64,000 bases of DNA, taken from contig URZI01000002.1 in NCBI GenBank assembly GCA_900552385.1, forward strand, positions 62,001-126,000, given 5' to 3'. The stretch is from an uncultured Collinsella sp. (lineage in GTDB: Bacteria > Actinomycetota > Coriobacteriia > Coriobacteriales > Coriobacteriaceae). Below, piece after piece: positions 16,868 through 24,406 of the stretch. The notes under the pieces are model-generated. The model was not told the DNA's origin, did not search any database, and saw only the letters and a program-made list of their open reading frames with translations. A program made the translations under genes and the position numbers. How positions within the stretch are numbered: position 1 is the stretch's first letter; every line of letters starts with the position of its first letter.

Positions 16868-17671
16868 TTAGTTGACGGCGATGATGAGGGCTGGACGTGC
16901 GCCGTCGGCGGTCTTGGCGATTGAGGTGGCAACGGCGCCTTCGGGGTCTCGGTCCATCACGATGGCGTCGACATCGGTCAGCTTGGCAAAGCGGTACATG
17001 CCGCGTCCGTTAACCTTGCTGGCGTCCATGAGGGCGACGCTTTGATGGGCCGCGGCGATCATAGCCGTTTTGGTCTCGGCCATCTGCGGAAAGTCGGTCG
17101 TAAAGCCGCAGCTGGAGACAAAGGCGCCGGGGCACATGACGGCCAGATCGGCATGGACCATTTGGAGCGCCTGCATGGTGAGCGGTCCGTACAGATAACG
17201 ATGGCCTTTGCGTAGCGCCCCGCCCAGCATGACGACATCGACCGAGGGCATGCTCTCGTCGATATAATCGGCAATGGTAATGTCGGCCGTGATAACGGTG
17301 ATGCCGTTGCGCTGATCGAGGAGCCGGACGAACTCGAGCGCCGTGGTGCCCGAGTCGACGAGCAACGTGTCGCCGTCATTGACGAACTCGATGGCGCTTT
17401 GCGCGATGGCCTGCTTGGCGGCGACGTTGACATTGATGCGGCGATCCTGCGTGGAAACAGTCAGACGCTTGTGGAGCGATACGGCGCCGCCATGCGTGCG
17501 GCGCAGCTTGCCGGACTCCGCGAGTGCGTCCAGGTCGGCGCGAGCGGTGACAGAGGACACGCCAAAGGTCTGGGCAATTTCTGCCACCTGCACCGAGGCG
17601 TTATGCTCGAGCATCTCCATGATGGCGGCACGACGCTCATCGGCGAAGGCTCGGGTTGTTGCGTGGGCCAT
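16868..17671 (-). CDS. DeoR-family repressor, probable lactose/tagatose regulator
   Basis: A 267-residue DeoR/GlpR-type regulator. N-terminal winged HTH (ERRAAIMEMLEHNASVQVAEIAQTFGVSSVTARADL) is followed by the DeoRC sugar-phosphate sensor with DTLLVDSGTTALEF. I prefer ATG 17671, with GGAGC 5 nt upstream; an in-frame ATG at 17728 adds 19 residues with only a weak site. Divergent from the ketose-bisphosphate aldolase. The 12-nt sequence at 17804-17815 is repeated exactly upstream of lacF, so this is the best candidate for a LacR that responds to tagatose-pathway phosphates. That role is inference from context and motif. Confidence 0.88.
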   Translation of the reverse strand: MAHATTRAFADERRAAIMEMLEHNASVQVAEIAQTFGVSSVTARADLDALAESGKLRRTHGGAVSLHKRLTVSTQDRRINVNVAAKQAIAQSAIEFVNDGDTLLVDSGTTALEFVRLLDQRNGITVITADITIADYIDESMPSVDVVMLGGALRKGHRYLYGPLTMQALQMVHADLAVMCPGAFVSSCGFTTDFPQMAETKTAMIAAAHQSVALMDASKVNGRGMYRFAKLTDVDAIVMDRDPEGAVATSIAKTADGARPALIIAVN

Positions 17672-17803
17672 AGCTGCTCCATTCTCGGCCAAATTTGCAG
17701 GAATTGTGTTGACTCTATTTTCGTTCATTTTCTTTTTGAGTAAGAAAATACCTTTCGATTACTTATCTTTTCTATAAAAGAAAGACGCTGAACGCTCAAA
17801 ATT

Positions 17804-17815
17804 CAATATCGAACA
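17804..17815 (-). promoter_or_regulatory. Candidate DeoR operator between deoR and aldolase
   Basis: Reads TGTTCGATATTG on the minus strand, identical to 5897-5908 upstream of lacF. It lies centrally in the 17672-18005 intergenic region, which is otherwise A/T-rich and without a gene. Confidence 0.55.
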
Positions 17816-18005
17816 TGTCCGCTCGGTTCAAATTCCTTCCGTTTACTTTTCAAAAACGACTGTATTGACCTGCATGGGCTCAATATCTCGCACGTGCAAA
17901 GCCGCTGAATTTCATACAATGAGCGCAGTAAAACGCAAGGTAAAACGCCTTGTGAACAACTACGCCCGATGTCCAGATGCGGGCGAGGGAGAGGAGCAAA
18001 CGCTC

Positions 18006-18863
18006 ATGGCACTTGTTACCACCGAAAAGATGCTCAAGGACGCTCAGGCCGGCCACTACGCCGTCGGCGCGTTCAACGTCGAGAACCTCGAGTTTGTTAT
18101 GGCCGTTCTGGCCGCTGCCGAGGAGACCAAGTCCCCCGTCATCATGCAGACCACCCCGGGCACCATCAAGACCGCTGGTCTGGACTACTTCTACGGCATG
18201 GTCAAGGCTGCTGCCGAACGCGCTTCCGTGCCCGTCGCTCTGCACCTCGATCACGGCGATGGCTACGACCGCTGCATGCAGGCTTTCCGCACGGGCTACA
18301 CCTCTGTCATGATTGACGGTTCGCACGAGTCCTTCGAGGACAACATCGCCCTGACCAAGTCCGTCGCCGACGCTGGCCGCGCCATGGGCGTGCCCGTCGA
18401 GGCCGAGCTCGGTAAGGTTGGTGGCAAGGAGGACGACGGTCCCGCGGTTGAGGGCGAGAGCCCCTACACCGATCCGGCCGAGGCCAAGGAGTTCGTTGAG
18501 CGCACCGGCTGCACCTCCCTCGCTATTGGCGTTGGCACCAGCCACGGTGTGTACACGAGCGATCCGCACATCGAGCAGTCCGTGGTCAAGGCCATCCGCG
18601 ACGCCGTCGACGTGCCGCTGGTTCTGCATGGCACCTCCGGTGTGCCCGATGAGCAGGTTGCCGAGGCTGTGAAGAACGGCATCTGCAAGGTTAACTACGC
18701 CACCGAGCTGCGTCAGGCCTACACCAAGGGCTTCATGGCCTACATGGCCGAGAACCCCGCCTGCTTCGACCCCAAGAAGCCGGCCAAGGAGGGCATGCGC
18801 GAGATTACCGAGCTGGTTAAGATCCGCATGACCAACCTCAACTCCGTGGGCAAAGCAGAGTAA
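18006..18863 (+). CDS. Class II ketose-1,6-bisphosphate aldolase
   Basis: Zinc-dependent aldolase (285 residues) cleaving fructose- or tagatose-1,6-bisphosphate to glyceraldehyde-3-phosphate and DHAP. The zinc/active-site region HLDHGDGYDRC (about 80), the Glu-rich AELGKVGGKEDDG loop, GVGTSHGVY and VLHGTSGV are family signatures. ATG 18006 follows GAGAGGAG; an upstream in-frame start at 17865 would add a non-homologous leader. Divergent from the DeoR gene. No class I LacD is present, so this enzyme probably finishes the lac pathway (GatY-like role); fructose-bisphosphate activity in glycolysis is the alternative. Confidence 0.9.
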   Translation: MALVTTEKMLKDAQAGHYAVGAFNVENLEFVMAVLAAAEETKSPVIMQTTPGTIKTAGLDYFYGMVKAAAERASVPVALHLDHGDGYDRCMQAFRTGYTSVMIDGSHESFEDNIALTKSVADAGRAMGVPVEAELGKVGGKEDDGPAVEGESPYTDPAEAKEFVERTGCTSLAIGVGTSHGVYTSDPHIEQSVVKAIRDAVDVPLVLHGTSGVPDEQVAEAVKNGICKVNYATELRQAYTKGFMAYMAENPACFDPKKPAKEGMREITELVKIRMTNLNSVGKAE

Positions 18864-18896
18864 CAGCAAGGGTACTCCGACTCGCTACATATCCCG

Positions 18897-19022
18897 GGGA
18901 GGGACGAGGGCTTAGTTCCCCAATCGTCCTCGGGCATGCAAAAAGCCTCGCTGCGCACTTCGTGCGGCGAGGCTTTTTTGCCCCCTGCGGAAAGATTGGG
19001 GAACTAAGCCCTCGTCCCTCCC
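18897..19022. repeat. Double-palindrome element, copy A
   Basis: Perfect 28-bp arms (18897-18924 / 18995-19022) enclose the conserved CGTCCTCGGGCATG, an inner hairpin (about 18940-18977) ending in TTTTTT, and the conserved CTGCGGAAAG. It lies after the aldolase gene, where the inner hairpin can act as its terminator. Same architecture as copies at 35697, 49755, 55203 and 61603, with different arm sequence. Confidence 0.85.
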
Positions 19023-19105
19023 AGGTTGACCTACTCGAGGTCGTCGCCCTTGTGGCGTTGGGGCGGAAATGGGTGGCGCGTTAGGGCTACTTTGTTGATG
19101 AGGGG

Positions 19106-19315
19106 TTAGTATGCCTGGGCTTGGTTGGGGAATGACTTGTTTAGGGATGCTTGGAGCTTATCGAAGGATGCTCGCAGGTTGAGCTCCTGGTCGGTTGAGC
19201 GTTTGGCTTTTGTGGTGGGGGAGTCGAGGAGGCCGTTTCTCTGTGTCGGGGGGAAGGAGAAAAGGTTTGCATGATTTAGGGATGGCTGCTGTGCTGCGTC
19301 ATTGGAAGAATGCAT
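19106..19315 (-). CDS. Hypothetical small protein, 69 residues
   Basis: Polar, low-complexity-like sequence starting MHSSNDAAQQPSLNHANLFS; no domain recognised. The start ATG lies 2 nt after the stop of a short upstream open frame (stop at 19318-19320) whose visible end reads AAYPERNLLVDIEEAA, which itself looks like the tail of a real but unidentified protein. An AGGAGG sits about 10 nt before the ATG. Both may be remnants of a decayed gene pair; the rest of 19023-19569 shows nothing recognisable. Confidence 0.3.
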   Translation of the reverse strand: MHSSNDAAQQPSLNHANLFSFPPTQRNGLLDSPTTKAKRSTDQELNLRASFDKLQASLNKSFPNQAQAY

Positions 19316-19317
19316 GC

Positions 19318-19440
19318 TTATGCGGCCTCCTCGATGTCCACCAAAAGATTGCGCTCGGGGTATGCTGCTAGGTCCCGTGCGCTGGCAGTATTATGCCGCG
19401 GCTGCTGCAAAGAAGCGCTAAAGAAAGGCTTAACCTGGTT
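19318..19440 (-). pseudogene. Possible C-terminal gene remnant
   Basis: An open frame on the minus strand ends ARDLAAYPERNLLVDIEEAA-stop with protein-like composition, but I find no start codon with a ribosome site and cannot name the family. It is followed immediately by the 69-residue frame at 19315. Treated as a fragment. Confidence 0.2.
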
Positions 19441-19569
19441 TGGTGTTACGATGAAACTGCAGGTCAGGGGTATCGAGTAACACTCTTGAAAGGTTTTGAG
19501 CTTAAGGGCTTTCTAAGGTTTGTGGTGCGGATGTGGCGCGGACGTGCGGGGCGTGTGGACGGCTCGTTC

Positions 19570-20559
19570 CTAGCGCTGCGGCTCTGCAGTGCGCACCTGC
19601 TCGATGACCTTTTCCATGGTGGCGTCGATGCGGTCCTTTTTGAGTTCGCATTCCCAGATGGTTATGGGCGTCCAGCCCATTTGGGTAAGCGCGTCGATGG
19701 CAGCGCGGTCGCGCTCGACGTTGCGACGGAACTTTGCCTCCCAAAACTCAACGTTGCGCTTGGGCTGGCTCGGATTGCACTTGGGGCAGCGGTGCCAAAA
19801 GCAGCCGTTGACGAAGATGGCGATCTTGCGCCCGGGGAAGGCGATATCGGGTTTGCCGGGAACCTTCCATTCCAAGCGATAGCCCGTAAGGCCCGCGGCG
19901 CGCAGGCGCTGGCGAACGAGCAGCTCGGGCTTGGTGTTCGCACGCTTGTTGCCCTTCATGGACTTTTTGATGGCGGCGCGACGGCGCACCAGTTCGCGCT
20001 CGTCGGCGGAGAGGTCCGAGGTATCGATGCCGTCGAGCAGACCGGGCTTGGGACGCTTCTTGCTGTGGCGCTTAGGTGCGCGCTTGGGCCTGGAAGCGGG
20101 CTCGTCGGTCGTGGTGGCCTCGGCGTCGTTGGCAGTGCCGTTGGCCTTAAGCCGATCTTCCTTCAACTCAATCAGAGCATCGATAAGCCCCTTGTCGGCG
20201 GGCATCCACTCAACGGTGGCAAGCGAGGTGCGTGGAATCCAGCGGATATCGAGCTGGCGGTCATGTTTCTGGGGCTCATCGGATTCATCGGCCAGCGAGC
20301 AGTAGTAGCACTCCATCGAGAGATGAAAATCGGGGTAGTCGTACTCAACGGTATAGAAATCGCGCAGGTTCGTGACTTTGACCTGCAGCTCTTCCATGAG
20401 TTCGCGGCGTACGGCGTCCTCGGGCGTCTCGCCGCGCATGAGCTTGCCGCCGGGGAACTCCCAAAGTCCCTGCATGTCGCCGTAGCCGCGCTGCACGGCA
20501 AGCAGCTCGTCAGATCCTTCCTTGCGAATGATCCCAGCGGCAACATGAACAGTTTTCAA
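19570..20559 (-). CDS. Nudix hydrolase fused to Vsr-type endonuclease
   Basis: Two DNA-maintenance domains in one 329-residue chain. Residues 1-135 are a MutT-like Nudix domain with a full box GGKLMRGETPEDAVRRELME (about 37-60), expected to hydrolyse oxidised or damaged dNTPs. A Lys/Arg/Pro-rich linker (about 140-185) leads to a very-short-patch-repair endonuclease domain (about 200-329) with the catalytic PDIAF (Asp238) and VNGCFWHRCPKC (His256 with clustered Cys), which nicks T:G mismatches. The start is a TTG at 20559 with GAGGA 6 nt upstream; the open frame extends further but that part is antisense to the ABC gene. No C5-methyltransferase is visible nearby, which is unusual for Vsr. Confidence 0.85.
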   Translation of the reverse strand: MKTVHVAAGIIRKEGSDELLAVQRGYGDMQGLWEFPGGKLMRGETPEDAVRRELMEELQVKVTNLRDFYTVEYDYPDFHLSMECYYCSLADESDEPQKHDRQLDIRWIPRTSLATVEWMPADKGLIDALIELKEDRLKANGTANDAEATTTDEPASRPKRAPKRHSKKRPKPGLLDGIDTSDLSADERELVRRRAAIKKSMKGNKRANTKPELLVRQRLRAAGLTGYRLEWKVPGKPDIAFPGRKIAIFVNGCFWHRCPKCNPSQPKRNVEFWEAKFRRNVERDRAAIDALTQMGWTPITIWECELKKDRIDATMEKVIEQVRTAEPQR

Positions 20560-20707
20560 CAGGAGTCCTCTCTCAATATCAGCACATAACAGGGCGGCTA
20601 CCCGTACCTTACACAACGGTAAGGCAAGCGTAAGCCATATCGATGGTAGCCGACTCGTCTTCTTGCGACTATAGATGCCGTAGACTAATCGCAAGAAAGG
20701 ACTCGGT

Positions 20708-21493
20708 ATGCAAACCACGCACATGGCGACCCCGGTACTGGAGGTCGCGCATCTCGAAAAGGTATATGGAGCGCTGGGCAACGTGACCCGTGCGCTCAAC
20801 GACGTCAGCTTTACCGTCAACCGCGGTGAATTTGTTGGCATCATGGGCGCTTCGGGCTCGGGCAAGTCGACGTTGCTCAACTGCGTGTCGACCATCGATA
20901 GCGCCACGAGCGGCACGATCCGCATCAACGGGCAGGACGTGACGCGCATGAAGCAGGCCAAGCTCTCGCAGTTTCGCCGCGAGGAGCTCGGCTTTATCTT
21001 CCAGGACTCCAACCTGCTCGATACGCTCACGGCACGCGAGAACATCGCCCTGCCGCTCACCATTGCCCGCACAAACTCGGCAGAGATCTCGACCCGCGTG
21101 CAGGATGTGGCAGCGCGCCTGTCCATCAGTCAGGTGCTCGACAAGTATCCCTACCAGATGTCCGGCGGCCAGCAGCAGCGCGTTGCCGCGGCTCGCGCGC
21201 TCGTCACCGACCCCACCATGATCATGGCCGACGAGCCCACCGGCGCCCTCGATTCTAAAAGCGCTCGTCTGCTGCTCGAGAGCCTGGAGGCCCTCAATCG
21301 CCGCCTGCGCGCCACCGTGCTCATGGTCACGCATGACAGCTTTGCTGCCAGCTACACGAGCCGTGTGCTGTTTATCCGCGACGGCAAGATCTTCACCGAG
21401 CTGCGCCGCGGCGACACCGACCGCCGAGAGTTCTTCGACCGCATTATGGAGGTCGTTGCCATGATGGGCGGTGAGGGCTCCGATGCTCTGTAA
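20708..21493 (+). CDS. ABC transporter ATP-binding protein, BceA/MacB type
   Basis: ATPase of 261 residues energising the FtsX-type permease that follows. Walker A GASGSGKST at about 47-55, signature MSGGQQQR, Walker B IMADEPTG, then GALDSKS and the H-loop VTHD. The gene overlaps the permease by 11 bp, implying coupled translation. BceAB-type systems export or sense peptide antibiotics such as bacitracin; no two-component system is adjacent here, so substrate is not assigned. Divergent from the Nudix-Vsr gene. Confidence 0.9.
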   Translation: MQTTHMATPVLEVAHLEKVYGALGNVTRALNDVSFTVNRGEFVGIMGASGSGKSTLLNCVSTIDSATSGTIRINGQDVTRMKQAKLSQFRREELGFIFQDSNLLDTLTARENIALPLTIARTNSAEISTRVQDVAARLSISQVLDKYPYQMSGGQQQRVAAARALVTDPTMIMADEPTGALDSKSARLLLESLEALNRRLRATVLMVTHDSFAASYTSRVLFIRDGKIFTELRRGDTDRREFFDRIMEVVAMMGGEGSDAL

Positions 21494-23720
21494 ACTCGCT
21501 TGGGGCAACGTCCGCCGTGCCGGCCGCGACTACCTCGTCTACCTTTTGACGCTCACCCTGGGCGTCACGGTCTTCTATGCCTTTAACACCATCTCGATGC
21601 TGGTTGACATCGCCGGAATCGATGAAAAGGGCTTGGCGCAGGTTATGGGCAGCATGCTCGGCAACCTGACGTACTTTTTGGCCGGTGTCATGGCCTTTTT
21701 GATGGTGTATGCCAATAACTTCATCATGAAACGCCGCAAGAAGGAGTTTGGCCTGTACCAGGTGCTCGGCATGGGGCGCGGGCGCGTCGCCACGATTATG
21801 GCGCTCGAGACGGTGATCGTTTCGGTCGTGGCCTTTGTCGCCGGTATTGTGCTGGGTGTGGGACTCTCCCAGCTCATGACGTTCTTTACGGCCTCGCTCT
21901 TTAAGACACAGATCGCCAATTTCCACTTCTTTTTCTCGGTGCATGCGTTCAACCTGACCCTTGCTTGCATGCTCGTAATGTTTGTGCTCACGCTACTGCT
22001 GAACCTTCGCGCCGTGCGTCGTACCAAACTCATCGAGCTTATGGGTGCCGAGCGTCGCAACGAGAGCATCAAGACACGCAACCCCTGGATTGCGATTGCC
22101 ATCTTTGTCGTGGGCGTGGCGCTTGTGGGCGTGGCCTATTACCGTCTGTTACGTGATGGGTTCCCGCTAACCGCGACGGACAGCAAGCTGCAAGAGGCCA
22201 TGAACCAGTTTGGTATTACGACCGCTATGGTTACCGTGGGCACCTTTGCCCTGTTCTGGGGACTCTCGGGCATGCTCATCAAGCTGCTGCGGAGCCTGCG
22301 CGGCGTGTATTGGCGCGGCCTCAACATGTTTATCGTGCGCCAGCTTGCGGCCAAGGTCAACACGGTGTGCTTTTCGATGGGCGTCATCGCGATGCTCCTG
22401 TTTTTGGCCATCACCTCGGTGACGTGCGGTATGTCGATTGCCAATGTGATGAACGAGAATCTGGAGCGCTATAATCCGGCCGACATGTCGCAGACGTATG
22501 TCTATTACACGCCCGATACGCTCGACTTCTACAAAGAGTCTTTCAATCCGTCTGAGGCCGATCGAATGGTGCTGGCCGATAGTACGGTCGATTTGTACTC
22601 CGCATGGCACGGCGATCGTATCGATCACGATAACGTTGCAGACGGTATTAAGGGCAAGTCGGCGGACAACAACGACGAGACCGGCAAGAAGGTCAATATC
22701 GCCGATGTTGCCGGTGAGCATGTGCAGATCGATTCGTATCTGAGTTACCCGTTTGGCGGTTCGGATCCTTCGGTGACCCCAAGTGAGATGTGCAAGATCA
22801 TGGGCGAAAAGCTTCCCAAGGCGTTCGGGGGTAGCAATGCCGATGCGATGGGTCTGTTTGTGACGCCGGCGAGCCAGTACAACAAACTGCGTCAGATGAT
22901 GGGCGAGGAGCCGGTGCACATCGGTCACGACCAGTATCTGCTCACGTGTGATATGGGCGGCGAGCTGGTCGACATGTACACCAAGTATATGGCTGGCGGC
23001 CATGCCCTTACCTTGGGCGGGCATGAGCTCAAGCCCGCAACCGATAAGTCGGACGAAGATACGGCGGCCATCGCCAACTCGTCGATGGGCAGTAATCCGG
23101 GTACCGTCGTCGTTGCCGACGAGCTGTTGTCCCAACTTAATCTGCAGCCGTATTCCAGTAGCCTGCTCGTTAACTACAAACAGGGGATGGATACAACCGA
23201 GGCAGACGAGAGCATTAAATACACTGTGCTCGACAATCTGCTCGTTGACGGCAAGGAGCCGGGGTCGTGGGGAACCTTCATCACACGCTCCGAGATGTAC
23301 ACGCAAGCAGCGCAAATGAACGGTCTTATTAGCTACCTAGCCATCTACATCGGCTTTGTATTGGTCGTTGCATGCGCGGCGATTCTGTCGATCCAGCAAC
23401 TCTCCAACGTGGCCGACGGCAGCCGCAGCTATCGTGTGCTGGCACAGATCGGCTGCGACGACCGCCAGATTCGCCATTCGGTGATGGCGCAGCAAGCGGT
23501 ATTCTTCCTGTTCCCGCTGGCAGTGGGCCTGGCACACTCCTTTGTGGCACTTAAGGTGATCATCGAGCTGGTGAGCATTTTCGGAAATATGAGCATCGGC
23601 GGCACCGTGGGCCTCACCTGTGCAATCTTCCTGGCAGCATACGGTGGCTACTTCCTGGTGACCTACCTCATGAGCACCGGCATGGTACAAGCTGCCATCG
23701 CTACCCGCTACAGCGAGTAA
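21483..23720 (+). CDS. FtsX-like ABC permease, BceB-like
   Basis: Membrane permease of 745 residues partnering the upstream ATPase. Four N-terminal helices (about 20-40, 57-80, 105-130, 150-175) and two or more pairs around 205-310 are followed by a large, polar extracellular domain (about 325-610), then three C-terminal helices. This 10-helix plan with one large loop is that of BceB. The start ATG 21483 lies within the ATPase gene with GAGGG upstream. The last nine codons (AAIATRYSE) are repeated 455 bp downstream with only synonymous changes, marking a lost second copy. Confidence 0.88.
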   Translation: MLCKLAWGNVRRAGRDYLVYLLTLTLGVTVFYAFNTISMLVDIAGIDEKGLAQVMGSMLGNLTYFLAGVMAFLMVYANNFIMKRRKKEFGLYQVLGMGRGRVATIMALETVIVSVVAFVAGIVLGVGLSQLMTFFTASLFKTQIANFHFFFSVHAFNLTLACMLVMFVLTLLLNLRAVRRTKLIELMGAERRNESIKTRNPWIAIAIFVVGVALVGVAYYRLLRDGFPLTATDSKLQEAMNQFGITTAMVTVGTFALFWGLSGMLIKLLRSLRGVYWRGLNMFIVRQLAAKVNTVCFSMGVIAMLLFLAITSVTCGMSIANVMNENLERYNPADMSQTYVYYTPDTLDFYKESFNPSEADRMVLADSTVDLYSAWHGDRIDHDNVADGIKGKSADNNDETGKKVNIADVAGEHVQIDSYLSYPFGGSDPSVTPSEMCKIMGEKLPKAFGGSNADAMGLFVTPASQYNKLRQMMGEEPVHIGHDQYLLTCDMGGELVDMYTKYMAGGHALTLGGHELKPATDKSDEDTAAIANSSMGSNPGTVVVADELLSQLNLQPYSSSLLVNYKQGMDTTEADESIKYTVLDNLLVDGKEPGSWGTFITRSEMYTQAAQMNGLISYLAIYIGFVLVVACAAILSIQQLSNVADGSRSYRVLAQIGCDDRQIRHSVMAQQAVFFLFPLAVGLAHSFVALKVIIELVSIFGNMSIGGTVGLTCAIFLAAYGGYFLVTYLMSTGMVQAAIATRYSE

Positions 23721-23749
23721 CAAGCGGGCAAAACCGTCGCAAAATTAGA

Positions 23750-23802
23750 GGCGTATGACCGCCGCGAAGGGACCAGGGGCCCTTTTGCGGCGGTTTTTGC
23801 CT
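23750..23802 (+). terminator. Terminator after the BceAB-like operon
   Basis: GACCGCCGCGAAGGGACC-type arm pairs with GCCCTTTTGCGGCGGTTTTT; imperfect stem with a central GGGACCAGGGGCCC and a T tail. Confidence 0.65.
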
Positions 23803-23822
23803 ATCTGGGGGTGTCTCGGATG

Positions 23823-23943
23823 CAAGTGAGTAGACTTTTTTGAACTTGCCGAGCACATCGTGACAAATGATCTATAAAACTGCAGGTCAGAACTGTGGCG
23901 TTTTGGGGCGTGCTCGGCCTTCTGCAAAAAGCCTACTCACTTG
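23823..23943. repeat. Palindromic element
   Basis: Outer arms 23823-23840 / 23926-23943 (CAAGTGAGTAG-CTTTTT, 17 of 18) and inner arms 23848-23856 / 23910-23918 (GCCGAGCAC). The loop contains AAACTGCAGGTCAG, which recurs at about 19454-19467. Confidence 0.55.
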
Positions 23944-24014
23944 GTTTTTCTGCTAGAAGACCGCCACGAGGGAAGGCAACTCCCTTACGTCGGTTTGGAC
24001 GTTTGCCCAGATAA

Positions 24015-24051
24015 AACCTGCCAAAATAAACCTGTCCCTTTTTGGCAGGTG
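24015..24051. repeat. Interspersed palindrome, AACCTGCCAAAA family, copy 1
   Basis: Arms AACCTGCCAAAA and TTTTGGCAGGT around a CCTGTCCC core. Other copies are at 25536-25574 (near-perfect) and 57651-57688 (one arm degraded). Confidence 0.6.
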
Positions 24052-24081
24052 GTTTCAACTGAACGGCGGGCGGTGCGGCTT

Positions 24082-24139
24082 GTAGTCATTGGGGACGTTC
24101 TTAAACGACTAGTCAAACAAGAACGTCCCCAATGACTAC
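24082..24139. repeat. Interspersed palindrome with perfect 21-bp arms
   Basis: Arms 24082-24102 and 24119-24139 (outer GTAGTCATTGGGGACG) flank AAACGACTAGTCAAAC. A single-arm relative is at 6570-6598. Confidence 0.65.
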
Positions 24140-24145
24140 CCCTGA

Positions 24146-24176
24146 GCCGCCATAGCCACCCGCTACAGTGAGTAAC
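24146..24176 (+). pseudogene. Remnant 3' end of a second FtsX-type permease gene
   Basis: Encodes AAIATRYSE-stop, like the true gene end at 23691-23721. The 31-bp stretches differ at four positions, all third codon positions, so both were once under coding selection. The remaining body of this copy is gone, replaced by repeats at 23823-24139. Confidence 0.55.
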
Positions 24177-24204
24177 TCACCCAGTTTGGAATTATCGTAG
24201 GTTG

Positions 24205-24406
24205 AGCATAAGTCAGCGAAAACGCCCCTAGGCGAGCAAGGTGACGTGAAAGAGGAGGGAAGCGTACTTCGGTACGCGACCGACGATTGAACGTCAGATT
24301 GCCGCTTAGGGGCGTTTGCAGCGTCGAGCGGTCCGCCGTTCGTTAGAACGGCGGAACCAAAGGCGCAGCGTCGAGCCGTTACGCGGTTTGGTAAAACCGC
24401 GTAACT
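24205..24406. repeat. Hairpin-rich block downstream of aroG
   Basis: ACGCCCCTAGGCG near 24221 is mirrored by CGCTTAGGGGCGT near 24303, with inner GCGTACTTCGGTACGC. A separate hairpin GTTACGCGGTTT / AAAACCGCGTAAC at 24379-24406 abuts the DAHP synthase stop and may terminate it. Confidence 0.45.

Noticed and set aside
17815..17840. GGTTCAAATTCC resembling a tRNA T-arm
   Set aside because: No acceptor or anticodon stems can be drawn around it; lies in a promoter region.
20560..21126. N-terminal extension of the Nudix-Vsr frame
   Set aside because: This part is antisense to the ABC ATPase gene and has no Nudix homology; TTG 20559 with a ribosome site fits the domain start.
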